This document shows positions 21,343 through 31,353 of a stretch of 64,000 nt of DNA, piece by piece. The stretch comes from Episyrphus balteatus (taxonomy: Eukaryota > Arthropoda > Insecta > Diptera > Syrphidae). Position 1 is the first letter of the stretch. Each line of letters begins with the position of its first letter. The translations under genes were made by a program, and so were the position numbers. The notes under the pieces were generated by a model. The model was not told the DNA's origin and ran no database searches. It was given only the letters and a program-made list of their open reading frames with translations. Where the stretch lies: NCBI RefSeq assembly GCF_945859705.1, contig NC_079137.1, positions 37,755,554-37,819,553 on the forward strand, read 5' to 3'.

Positions 21343-22750
21343 ATACTATAACAAGTCGATACTTATCCACCAATTTATCAAAATAAGCAAGAAAAATAAG
21401 GTGAGTTTTTAACAACTGGGAAAAAAATAATAAACAATTTTTTTCTTCTAAATTTTATCAACAATTGAGCAAATTAATTCTGATCGAGAAAAGAAGTCAA
21501 TTTGCTCTCAAAAATACCTTAGTCCAGTCATCAGTATAGCTCACACAGAAAGGTCAGCTTTGGTATCTACCAAAATATGTAGTTATTTTTGGGCGTAACT
21601 GCCATCAGGGGAATAGCAAAAGACCCTTGGACACAAAAATAACTATTTTGGGATCATTTTTCCATAGAAAGTCCCTCATTTGCATCTTTGGCCAAACGTT
21701 TGCGAATTTAAACCTTTTTCCTTCATGTTTTTTCGTTTAGCTTCCAGCACATGTTCTGCTAATGCCATTGCACTAACAGAAACTAAGAGTTAATTTTTTG
21801 TTTACTGGAGGCTATTCAAAGATGATACTTTGCCAATTAGCTAATTTATCAATCAGTTCGCTAAGTTCTGATTCTTTTTAGATAACGTGTTTCGAGCTAA
21901 TGTTACTATTTTGGATTTTGCCGTGCTACTCTCCATTTCAACAAGATATTTTACGATATTTCTGATGCACAAGTAAGTTTTTTTTTGTTTTATTGAATTT
22001 CATTAACTTTTCGGAAAAATGCTTTCTGTGGACAATTTTGACAACTTTTGACACTGGCCGATTTAGGCTTATATAAGAAACTACACTTAAAAAAACGTTA
22101 ACCTATCAAAAAAATGGAAAAAATTTATATTTGTAGGTTTGAAATAGAAAAAACAAAGATAATAAATAACTTATACAAGAAAGTTAAAAACCTTGGATAT
22201 GATGACTGAGGTACCGCCCAATGCAACACATAATTTTAAACTTTTTTGCAAAGCAGCTCGCTAAAAATATTTAACTTTGTATTAAAATTGTGCAAAGCCC
22301 GTATGATACTTCTTTTTTTTTCTTATTTTTAAACAACATAAACAAAATAAACAAAAAGACGTATATGACACAAAAAAAAGTAAACAAAAGTACCAACAAT
22401 TTTTCTAAAACATAAAATAAATATTCTTTTTTCAGTTTTTTCTGTCAGTTTGTTTATTTGTCATTTGATTATTTACCTATAAAATACTTTTATTTGTTTA
22501 TAAAATTGAAAATAAATTTTAAATTCTGTGCGTTTTAATCTCGTTGGTTGCGTTTTGGTAAGAAAAAAAAAGAAGGTAATCTATATTTTTGTATCTATAT
22601 TTTGACCAAACATTTTTTTTTTCTTTAATTGATATTTTTTTTTTATTAATTGACATTTAAAAGTGCGCGAGTCTACATATTTGTTTCGTGATCTACTTCT
22701 TTTATCGGTTTTCTAGAAATATTGTCACATCCATAACTCATATAGATTTA
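21343..22750. other. AT-rich spacer
   Basis: No gene recognised. The missing left half of the Tc1-like element ending at 24059 may begin here, but no matching left TIR was found. Confidence 0.35.
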
Positions 22751-22755
22751 AGACG

Positions 22756-23760
22756 AAGTGTACTGCTCAGATGGACCTGGTAAAATTTGGAGAAAGATAC
22801 AAAAGTAACAAAATCCCATCAAAAAGATGGTACTGGTAAAAACGGCAGTGATTCGTTTATGGTATGGGGGTTTTTGCTTATAGCTTTTATTTATTCAACA
22901 CGTTAAATACTAACGCAGCAATCTCTTATTCTATAACATTATGTAAATTAAATATACTTATAAATACTTAAATCTATTTTATAAATTTAATTGTAATGGA
23001 TGAAGAACATATTCTTAAAATTTTGCGATTTTACATTAACATTTATTGATTGAATTAAGAAATAGTTTTCATTGAAGATATTTATCAAAATATTGAGAGG
23101 ACTATTGGCCCCATAATTAGATTTACTAAAAATATTACAAAGAGGCATTTGCCTTCTTAAGCTAGAACGACTAACACTAAAACTCAATCTACACAGAATC
23201 GATGAAGCCGTAACTGTTCCGCCAACAATTCCCACAATAAAACAGAATTGCAAGTACTCTCGATGACTTAAAAGAGATGGAAGATTTATTAGTTGAAGTC
23301 TATGTGAATAAGGTGGCAAATCAATCCTACTAGACCAGGGAAGAAAACGTAAACAAAATCTCTTTTGGTGTGGGTTACTTGGTCTCCTTGAATAAACAAT
23401 GGATGGGTATTGTTTTTTAGATATTTTATAGACAAACCTGCACCAGAGTGTCGAATAATTAGGCTAAGATGGATTGATTATCTTCAATAAAGGTAACGGC
23501 CCTAAGCAAAACTCGGTATTTTTGAGTGAATTTTTGATCAAAAACTTTCAAAACCAGATCCAAACGTCCCCCAGTCACTCGATTTGGATACTATTTAGCA
23601 TCTGTTAGACCATTTGGTGAGAAAAGTAAGGAAGCATTCAAAGGATTAGCTGAAACGAGTCTTTTAGGAAGAGTGGAAAAGATTCGGCCCAAAAGTTGCA
23701 AAAAATCTAGTAAAATCAATGCCTTTCAAGTGAGTTTGACCTCGTCAAGTCTAGGGGGTA
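22756..23760 (+). pseudogene. Tc1-like transposase relic, interrupted
   Basis: Two separate pieces follow the order of a Tc1 transposase catalytic domain. About 22760-22880 gives CSDGPGKIWRK and KNGSDSFMVWG, resembling the SDG...W and KHGGGSVMVWG segments. About 23480-23735 gives FNKGNGPKQNS (the QQDNDPKHT-like segment holding the second catalytic aspartate) and then SPSLDLDTI-HLLDHLVRKV, EEWKRFGP and KNLVKSMP, resembling the SPDLNPIENLW-like end. Stops and shifts occur throughout. A non-LTR fragment lies between the pieces. Confidence 0.75.
22885..23370 (-). pseudogene. Non-LTR retrotransposon ORF2 C-terminal fragment (jockey/CR1-like)
   Basis: The minus-strand frame reads LRFLPWSSRIDLPPYSHRLQ, then LINLPSLLSHREY and finally NYGANSPLNILINIFNEN before a stop at 22987. 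LPW...LPPY, L-L-SL--RR and TNYG-NSPL----FNE are the conserved tail after the reverse transcriptase domain of jockey- and CR1-like ORF2 proteins. The sequence then continues as an AT-rich 3' tail ending GAATAAATAAAAGC near 22887. It is 5'-truncated, as is usual for such insertions. The frame is open for 110 codons, so it is younger than the Tc1 relic around it. Confidence 0.75.
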
Positions 23761-24025
23761 GCCTAAAATATATTAATTCCCAAAAAAATTTAGATATTTA
23801 TACTTTTAACATCGATTTTCATAGTTTTTTCTTCTCTGTATACTTACTTTTGTAATGCGAAATTTTGTACTGTGTTTAATTTTTTGTCACTTTTTCATTT
23901 AGTATTGATTATTTGACAAATTTTTTTTTGTAAATATGTAGGCAATGATTAATGAAATAAAACCACATTTAAATTTTTTTCGAAAATGTGTTAGATTCTT
24001 TTTTTTGAGGTCTTGGTTAAACAAA

Positions 24026-24059
24026 GTTAGGGGTGTATACTTAGTTTTGTGACTGAGTG
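24026..24059 (+). mobile_element. Tc1-like right terminal repeat
   Basis: GTTAGGGGTGTATAC and TTTTGTGACTGAGTG, followed by TA, is the kind of end found on Tc1-like elements (CACTCAGTCACAAAA in inverse). It closes the element whose transposase relic is at 22756-23760. The left TIR was not found. Confidence 0.6.
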
Positions 24060-24061
24060 TA

Positions 24062-24428
24062 TAAGTAGAGAAAAATCTAATAAATATGACTGTAAATATT
24101 TACAATATGAAATTCAGTACCAAAACAACTAGGAACTAAGGGCTTCAAAGTTGTAATCCGAATACATTGGAGGATGATTGGGTTGCTTCTATCTTTGCTT
24201 CTAGCTTTAAATAGAGGCGCTTTTGTGGAAGTCAAATATGTATTATGCACGTATACTCGTAATTTGAACGGGTGCATTTTTCATTTAACAGGAAAAAGGC
24301 TAAAATAGCGCTGCACTGTTTATATGAACCTTGAACCTAGTTAAGGGGCGCCTTTGTCTTCTAAATAAAGTGGGTTTCTATGTTAAAAGGAAGTAGTTTT
24401 AAAAATAGGAGCGATTTTTGAAAGTCAA
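24062..24428. other. Spacer, no gene seen
   Basis: No recognisable coding sequence or repeat pair. Confidence 0.35.
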
Positions 24429-24581
24429 CCCGAGTAAAAATAGAAATTGAATTTTTAAAGAAAAAAATCATGAGCGCCGCAGCACCGCTGCACCACCGCC
24501 GTTTGCAGGAATTTTCGCCGCACCCACCGCCGTACAATGGGGCAAAATGGCAAAAAGGTGGCATTAAATCAACCAATAGAG
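24429..24581 (+). mobile_element. GTGCGG-repeat element, internally deleted copy
   Basis: It begins CCCGAGTAAAAATAGAAATT, as the inverse of the right end of the copy at 43379-43806. It carries GCCGCAGCACCGCTGCACC and GCCGCACCCACCGCCG blocks and ends CAATGGGGCAAAATGG then GGTGGCATTAAATC, which matches the far end of the copy at 29571-30000. The tRNA-like core of the longer copies is absent. Confidence 0.65.
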
Positions 24582-24975
24582 CTAGACACTTGAAATTTGG
24601 AACTGATACAAATGTTAGTTCATAGCCAAAATATCGAATGGCCACACCCATTTTTAGGGTTACCACCCATACACTTTTTTTAAGATTTTCGAAATTTCTC
24701 GAAAAATCCTCAATCAGTTTCAATTAAACTTTGAATGCCATTTATAAAATAGTAATGCAATTGCAATTATATATAAAAAAAATTAAAATTAGGGTTGCCA
24801 CTTTTGAAATGTTTTATGTTTTTTTTTTATTATTTTATTTTTATTTTGTTTAAATAAATTTATTCAGTTAATTTTTCTTAAATATTTTATTATACATAAG
24901 TACACATTTAATAAATGAACCAATTTAATAATTTAAATGTCTTTATCACTCTCAATTTCGACTAAAAAATGAGCA
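24582..24975. other. Spacer, no gene seen
   Basis: AT-rich; ends at the TTTATGGA duplication flanking the next element. Confidence 0.35.
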
Positions 24976-25115
24976 TTTATGGACAGGGGCGGACTGGGAG
25001 TCAAAGGGCCTTCCGGGACTTTTAGGAAAAGGGCCACAAAATACTTACATAATTATTTACTTACTCGAAATATTTAAAAATAAAAGTTGATATGCAGAAA
25101 TTGTTTTTTTATATA

Positions 25116-25143
25116 CAGTGGTCGAAAAATAATTTGAAACAAG
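25116..25143 (+). mobile_element. Solo Tc1/mariner-like end
   Basis: TA followed by CAGTGGTCGAAAAATAATTT, then GAAACAAG, resembles the ends of Tc1-like elements of flies. No opposite end was found in the window. Confidence 0.4.
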
Positions 25144-25578
25144 CTCTTTTTTTTCAAAATGTATGTATGTTCTTAATATAAATAAAAAATATTAGAAATA
25201 TTTTTTAACAGAGACATTTGAAGAGCTTGATGTTTTATTAACGATCTCGTCTTTATTGCACCTTCTTTTTCTAAAATATAAGGGGTTGGTCTGTCAGGAA
25301 TAATTGTTAAACACGTTTTATCTATTTTTTCGGAACATGTGGCATTTTACGAGGACTGCAACCACATTAACCGACTTATAGAAATTAGTCGGTGATAGTC
25401 CTTTTTATTAATTGTACCTACTTTTAATTAATTGACCAAGTTTGGAAAATGTAAATGCTAAAAATCATTTATTTTTTCAAATAAAAGCATTTATTTTTAA
25501 AAGTTTTCGTGAATTTTTCCAGTGCTTTTGTTTGTCATGTTAAAGCTTTACAAGAAAAAGTTTTTTGAATAATGAACC

Positions 25579-25968
25579 GCATACGAAGCCAAATATGATT
25601 TTGTCTATTTGTATGCACTTTCCTCTTCTCTGTCACAAAAAAATTATAAAGATTCAATACAATCCTCTTCTTTGTGTTTCTGAGAACCCATAAGGATAGT
25701 TTTTTCGTGTGTCCGACACAAAATAAAGGTGTATTTTATGATCACAGGTTAGTCGATCAGTCGTGTGCATTGAAATCGAAAGTGTAGAATATATTCATAC
25801 TTTAAGTTTTAATTACTGCGTTTGTTTGGAAAGAAAAGTGGAATTAAAAATTTATTTTTGATCGATTGTCTTATTATGTACGCTATGAACCAATTTTTAT
25901 TGAAAAAAAATTATTGGCCTGGTCTTGGGAGATCAAAAATTACGGAAGCCATATTTGGCTTCGTATGC
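25579..25968. mobile_element. MITE with GCATACGAAGCC ends, 390 bp
   Basis: GCATACGAAGCCAAATATG on the left is inverted as CATATTTGGCTTCGTATGC on the right. A further related block, CCTTAATGCATACGAAGCC at about 26464, is inverted relative to the right end, so a second, partial copy abuts. No sure target duplication. Confidence 0.6.
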
Positions 25969-26112
25969 ATTAAGGGGTTTTAAATCTACACAATTTGTTA
26001 AATTTTTTTGTTGGAAAATTTTGTTCCTTTACATTTTTGTTTGCTTGGAAGCTTCAGAAATGGAGCCCCTTCACTTTTAGAGACATTTTTTTTTAGTTAA
26101 CCCCATTTCCAG

Positions 26113-26150
26113 GGGCGTAACCACAAAAAATTTAGGGGGAGGGAGGCTTA
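26113..26150 (+). mobile_element. Solo hAT-like left end
   Basis: CAGGGGCGTAACCAC followed by AATTTAGGGGGAGGGAGGC is a typical hAT-like start. No partner end is present. Confidence 0.45.
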
Positions 26151-26892
26151 CATATAATATTTTTCAATCATTTTATTACTTTTTAGTTTTTTTTAAGATC
26201 TGGGAGTGGGTGAAAATGTTGGAGCAAGACTTACTTTGACAGTGGAAAGAATGTGAACCAGAAAAAAATATATATAACGGAAAAAAAAAATTGCTTTTCT
26301 CGGTTCCATGGCTTAAAATGAGCCAAATTTGAATTAATTCTTAACCTTTTGTAATGCAATGTATTTATTTTACTTTATTTTGTTTTTAAATGATGAATAT
26401 TTATCTTTTGATTTTTTTAATTTTATTCTTTACATAATCTGAATAAATAAAATTAGTAAAATTTCTTACCCCTTAATGCATACGAAGCCAAATTTGGCTT
26501 ATAAACAAATTTTTTAAACAAATTAATTTAAACAAATTTTTTAAATGTAAACCGTTTTGAAACAACCCAAAGAACCCATGTAAAGCATTTTTTAATTTTT
26601 TCGTCCGCTAATATTAATTCATGCAGTAGAGGGTTAAAATTTTAAAACTTTTAATTACATGTTACAAAAAAAAAAATAATATTTTTAACAGTTACTAACA
26701 GTACCTTTTACTGAACCGGTAAATTAGGTACTTCGACAAATTAATTCAATTTTATATCATTTTTTAAATTGATATTAAAATTCTTATAAAATTAAATTAA
26801 AAATATTTTTGTGAGTTATCAGGTACATAAAAAGCTTTGATATTCTAAGCAACTTTATCTATGCATTCTATTACGATTTTATAATGTTTTTT

Positions 26893-26928
26893 GTCCCGGG
26901 TTTTGCTCTCAGAAATATGGTCACCGTA
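26893..26928 (-). mobile_element. Solo end of the TACGGTGACCAT family
   Basis: GTCCCGGGTTTTGCTC then AATATGGTCACCGTA matches, inverted, the left end of the element at 18628-21334. The next bases ATTATACC resemble that element's GTTATACA target. The other end is missing. Confidence 0.65.
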
Positions 26929-26973
26929 ATTATACCACAACTCGTGTTTGCTAAGAATTTGTTAAATATTTTG

Positions 26974-27310
26974 TATACACAGGGTGTCCCAAAAGTAATG
27001 GATCAAACGAAATATGCTGATAGGCTAACTTTAGGAGTCTCAGAATTTGGTAACTTGTTCATCTCAAATTCTTACGGTTTTCGATTTAATGCAGTTTTTG
27101 CGAAATTTCGAAAAGTCCCGACTTTGCAACTTTTTTTCCTCCCTCCGCTCATAATAGATTTTTGTTTTTTACAATTCTTTCACTAAAACATTTCTTAATA
27201 ATAAGAAATAATTAATAAATCAAAATATTTTTTGCTGCAAATCAATTAAGAGTTCAATATTTTTTAAAAACTCAATTTGTTACTTTTATTTCATATTTTG
27301 TCACCTAAAT
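26974..27310 (+). repeat. Dispersed repeat starting AGGGTGTCCCAAAAGTAATG
   Basis: Shares with 57789-58080 (same orientation) the sequence CCCAAAAGTAATGG, GAAATAT-CTGA, CTCAAAT-CTTACG-TTTTCG and GCGAAATTTC-like blocks. It resembles the start of a transposon family common in insects, but there is no TIR partner here and the coding part is absent. Confidence 0.5.
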
Positions 27311-27414
27311 CTCTAATTAGGGGAGATTAGGTACTGTTGAAGCAAAGGACGGTTAAAACAATACAAGTAGCTCGAGAATCGTTAGTGATACAGTACGACT
27401 TATAGGGAATCGAA

Positions 27415-27640
27415 TGTATTTGAAATTTCAATTGTTTGTCAAAAGAGCTTTTTTTCGGAAAATGACAGGAACTATGTGATGGAAGAGCTACCTTACGGAA
27501 AGGATATAAAATATTGTTTCAGTGTATTTGAAATTGCAATTGTTTGTCAAAAGAGCTTTTTTTTCGGAAAATGACAGGAACTATGTGATCGAAGAGCTAC
27601 CTTACGGAAAGGATATAAAATATTGTTTCAGTGTATTTGT
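27415..27640. repeat. Tandem duplication, ~109-bp unit
   Basis: Two nearly identical copies (27415 and 27523) each contain GAAAATGACAGGAACTATGT and GAGCTACCTTACGGAAAGGA. A third start appears at 27632. Confidence 0.85.
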
Positions 27641-27906
27641 TTTTAAAACTTTGTGAAAATCGAAAGCTTGGTCTTGTTTAAACTTTTTGAACCGAATACT
27701 TTTTTAAAATGAAAGAGAGATATACAAACAAGCTACTAGATGGAAGAAGAAAAAACATCGTGTTTACTTTTTTGTACTTTTTTGACTTTGTGTTTTGATG
27801 TAGTTCAGGCTTAACACAACAAATAAAGTACCTTGGCACCACTGTTTTTATCGAGAGAAAGTAAAATCTGGATAATTATCTGGAGTTTTCAAAAATCTAT
27901 ACAGAT

Positions 27907-28369
27907 AAAAGGTGTGTTTTTTATTACAACCGGTCTTAACTGGACAAAAAAAACGCAGTCTGGGCTAAGCAATTTACATGTTAAATACAACAACACCTTA
28001 GCTCCTTGGGCTTAGTTGTTTAGCCCGGAGATTTCTCTGGGCTTAACTTTTTGAAGAGTTTTAAATCTGTGCTACCAAACTAATTTTTTCATAAATTGTT
28101 TAGAATTTGTTTAAAAACGTGAAAACTGACGTTTGGAAGGACAAAATGTATTAAAATAAATTTGCTAGCATACATTTTTGTATCTCTTTGTAAATCATAC
28201 ATGAAAAATACAAGAAAATGATGAAAGCGAAAAATATGACAACTCTAAATTTTTGTTGTGTCTGCTGTTTTCGGAACATTCAATATACAGTGCTGCCAAG
28301 ATTTCACGTTAAGCCCCGAGGCGTTTTTTTTGTCCAGTTAAGACCGGTGGTAATAAAAAACACACCTAA
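27907..28369. repeat. Inverted-repeat element, ~463 bp
   Basis: GGTGTGTTTTTTATTACAAC then CGGTCTTAACTGGAC on the left is inverted on the right as GTCCAGTTAAGACCG then GTAATAAAAAACACACC. Each arm is about 48 bp. This is probably a MITE; target duplications are not clear. Confidence 0.7.
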
Positions 28370-28405
28370 ATTTTTTGTTGTTTTTTGCCTCGAAAGATTA
28401 ATATA

Positions 28406-28870
28406 GGGCCCCCAAACAGAATTCGGTAGGCCTCCAAAGATCCATAGGAGGCCTTCATTGACTTAAAGGCCATAAAGATAATTCTGTGGGCCTCGAAAGA
28501 TCCATATGGGGCCCACAAACAGAATTAGGTAGGCCCCTTAAGATCCATAGGAGGCCTTACATAAACATGATTCTGTGGGCCTCGAAAGAACCATATGGGG
28601 CCCCCTGAAAATCCATAGGGGGCCCACAAACAGAATTCGGTAGGCCCCTTAAGATCCATAGGAGGCCTTCCATAAACATGATTCTGTGGGCCTCGAAAGA
28701 TCCATATGGGGCCCTTTGAAAATCCATAGGGGGCCACAAACAGAATTCGGTAGGCCCATTAAGATCCATAGGAGGCCTACGTTGACTTAAATGCCGCAAA
28801 CATAATTCTGTGGGCCTCGAAACATACATAGGGGGATCACAAACATAATTCTATAGGTCTCGAAAGATCC
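28406..28870. repeat. Tandem array, 103-111-bp units
   Basis: ACAGAATTCGGTAGGCC recurs at about 28420, 28523, 28634 and 28744. Each is followed by GATCCATAGGAGGCC and CTGTGGGCCTCGAAAGA. The unit is GC-richer than its surroundings and lies just inside the right end of the 24984-29036 transposon. Minus-strand frames of 70 and 90 codons here are made by the repeat itself. Confidence 0.88.
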
Positions 28871-29044
28871 ATAGGGGGCACAATAGATTTATACTGACTA
28901 AAAAGGCCAGAAACCGACTTGAAGCATGACGTGAGTGAATTTAAAAATTGAATTTCAAGTGCTTTTAAGAAATGTTTTCTTGCCCGAGGGCCTACCGGGA
29001 AAAATCCAGAATGCCCGGTGGGCCAGTCCGCCCCTGTTTATGGA

Positions 29045-29570
29045 AAATGACGTCACCAACTTAAAATGAACAATTCTCACAGAGTAGCAAAAAGTAGCAA
29101 GAAAACTTTTCATATTCTAAAACTAGATAAAACCCAGAACAAAATGACATCTAAAACTTATTGGCGTTTTACGGCGATCACAACTAAAAGACTAAGGTTT
29201 TCAGAAGAGTGCAGAAAACACATTATTTTTATGTTATTTTTCATTTTTGACTAGGAATTAAAATATTTTGAATACATATTTTTCATAAAAAGAAAATTTA
29301 TTAGAACGTACTAGACCTCGCTGATTCCATTTCAAAAAGATTCAACTTTGTACAAGTAATAAATAATTAACAGTACACAATTTATTGAAACAACCCTAAA
29401 TGATAGAAAGTCGTAAAAATTCTACCCAGAAGTGATATTTCTCTTCCTTTGAGACAATCTCCTGAATTACACGTGGTTTAAATTAATTTTTTCTCTCTCA
29501 TTTCTGATTCTCTATTATTTTTCAAAGAGAAATAGTTGAGTTATTCAAAACAAAGCTAAACTTTATGATT
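29045..29570. other. Spacer, no gene seen
   Basis: Holds a TGACGTCA site at 29048 and otherwise AT-rich sequence. Confidence 0.35.
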
Positions 29571-30000
29571 CGATTAAATGCCAGCTTTTTTGAATTTTGC
29601 CCCATTGTGCGCCGCACCACGACTGCAGCACGTCCGCACTATTTCATTTTGTATGAAAAATTTGCCGCACCATGATACACAATTTTGGAATTTTGAAAAA
29701 TAAAAAAAAACTATTGACGAGAAGGAGATTCGAACCCGAGCACTTTCAATTAGAAGTCCAGCGCTTTAACAACTCGATCACCAAGTCATGTTTGCATGAA
29801 CTGGCAATAACATTGAAGACGACTTAAACATTTGTATAAGTACGAGAATAAAATTATGCGGACGTGCTGCAGCGGTGGTGCGGTGGTTTAGAAGTTTTTG
29901 ATCATAGTGCGGACGTGCTGCAGCGTAGGTGCGGCGGCGGTCAAAAAGTGCTGCGGACGTGGTGCAGCGGTGGTGCGGAGGAATTCCATTTTTACTCGGG
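29571..30000 (-). mobile_element. GTGCGG-repeat element with tRNA-like core
   Basis: On the minus strand it begins CCCGAGTAAAAATGGAATTC and carries three GTGCTGCAGC-, GGTGGTGCGG-type GC-rich blocks. Then come a shared segment (TCTCGTACTTATACAAATG, AAGTCGTCTTC, ATTGCCAGTTC), a tRNA-like region (29716-29788), more GC-rich blocks and an end with CAATGGGGCAAAATTC. The same order occurs on the plus strand at 43379-43806. The ends look like short TIRs, but no flanking duplication is certain. Confidence 0.68.
29716..29788 (-). pseudogene. tRNA-like sequence inside the repeat
   Basis: On the minus strand TGATCGAGTTGTTAAAGCG, CTGGACTTCTAATTG and CTCGGGTTCGAATCTCC follow the order of a tRNA D arm/A box, anticodon arm and T arm/B box (GGTTCGAATCT at 29725-29736). 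The anticodon loop would read UCU. The stems are imperfect and the acceptor does not pair, so it is not a working tRNA. The internal polymerase III boxes are the best-kept part. Confidence 0.55.
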
Positions 30001-30258
30001 AAAATAAATTGAAAATATAAGGTGTGCCTTCGTTCTTCAGAGTAAATTGATTGTAGTGTCAATTTTAAGAAAATATTTAAGAAAATTGAAAATTTCCTTA
30101 AATACCTCAGCTTTTCTCCACAATAACAAATTTTCACTAAATTCTACCGGAACCTAAGATGAGGTATCGTTTATCGTTTCTTTGAGGTCTTCTCTCTTCT
30201 TATTTAATACCGTACAGACTTCAGTTTGCAGCTTCAAGTCCTTAGAAATAAAAACAAA

Positions 30259-30411
30259 ATGTCTGACAGTGTTTACATAAACAACTCCACCTGTGTAGAT
30301 AAATTAAGGTTACCCTTGAGAAGAAGAACATCATACAAGTACTCCAGATCAAATTGTTTAAAAGTTAGGCATCATGAATCAGTTTTCCGTCGTTCATTAT
30401 TTCCACCATAA
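30259..30411 (+). CDS. Small ORF of unknown significance, 50 aa
   Basis: Begins MSDSVYINNSTCVDKLRLPL and ends VRHHESVFRRSLFPP. The start is in a fair context (AACAAAATGT). Upstream, TATTTAA (30201) and an initiator-like TTCAGTTT (30220) are present, but only about 22 bp apart, closer than usual for a TATA box. The product would be basic, with no signal peptide or membrane segment. It matches no family known to me, and chance is a fair explanation. Confidence 0.15.
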   Translation: MSDSVYINNSTCVDKLRLPLRRRTSYKYSRSNCLKVRHHESVFRRSLFPP

Positions 30412-31331
30412 ATCACTTAAATTTCACATTTCAAACGTTTAAACTGGGATGTAGAACTTATTAAATTAAAACAACGATCTAAACTTCTTTGCAGTTAAAG
30501 TTCACCATATACCTACAATTTTAAGATTGTTTTGGCACGTTTTAACAGTAGTACCTACTCCTAATTTAAGATTGTTTTGTTCTTAAACTTATTTTTGCTC
30601 CTTTTTTTTCCATGTTGACATTCACTAGATATGCAAATATCCTTACTGACTTTCCTTTGTTAATATTCACCTTCACTTATATACGAAACAATTCATTTTC
30701 CCTATAGAGTTGATACTTACCGCAAAATATTCTTAAAACATATTCCATTTACCTTCTAAGTTCCGCACATCGCTTCACGAAGAAAACATTTAAGCTACTT
30801 TAAGCTGCCGCATAATCACGTGAAGTTCACCTTATGTGTCCTTATTTCACTTAACCGTGAGTTGAGTATAGAAGAAGAGGTGTATTCTTCTTTTATCTCA
30901 TAAGTGCACTTCTCGCTCCTTACCTTTCTCATTTTTTGTCCTCGTTTATGTGTGATCCTAAAAAAGGATAATGTGAGGTTTCAAAAAACAGAGCAAAGAG
31001 AACTCTAGCACTAGCTTTCCCTAATCGAATCCTTTTAGAGTGCAACAAACCATAAAGGTTATATTTTGCACCCTTATCGTTTTATTGCCAATCATCTTAT
31101 ACCGCATATATATAATACCGATTGCGCCAAGTGTTTCTTTTCTATATGTTGGTATAAGCTTCTTTTTAATATATTATATATAAAAAAATTCTCACTTAAG
31201 CTCTATACACATTCATATAAATATACACGAGTGCACAAACACATATTTTTATACATTTTCATTTCCAAGGACTCTCGTTTCTCGTTTTCAAATTATATTC
31301 CCTTTATTTCGAGGACACGAATAAAGTGATA

Positions 31332-31353
31332 GGGGGGGGGGGGGGGGGGGGGG
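31332..31353 (+). repeat. Poly-G run, 22 nt
   Basis: Twenty-two consecutive G in strongly AT-rich DNA. It may be a real mononucleotide tract or a length-uncertain assembly artefact. Confidence 0.9.

Larger units (their letters stand above)
24984..29036. mobile_element. hAT-like element, 4.05 kb, filled with other repeats
   Basis: The ends are CAGGGGCGGACTGG and CCAGTCCGCCCCTG, a perfect 14-bp TIR. TTTATGGA is duplicated on each side (24976-24983 and 29037-29044). The size would allow an autonomous element, but no hAT transposase is readable. Much of the length is later material: a Tc1-like end (25116), a MITE (25579-25968), solo hAT-like ends (26113, 26928), a dispersed repeat (26974), a 109-bp duplication (27415), an inverted repeat (27907-28369) and a subterminal tandem array (28406-28870). 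Confidence 0.87.

Noticed and set aside
28525..28829. Minus-strand frames with repeated PPMDLKGPTEFCLW-like peptides
   Set aside because: The peptide repeats come from the 103-111-bp tandem array and shift frame between units. No start signal or other coding evidence.
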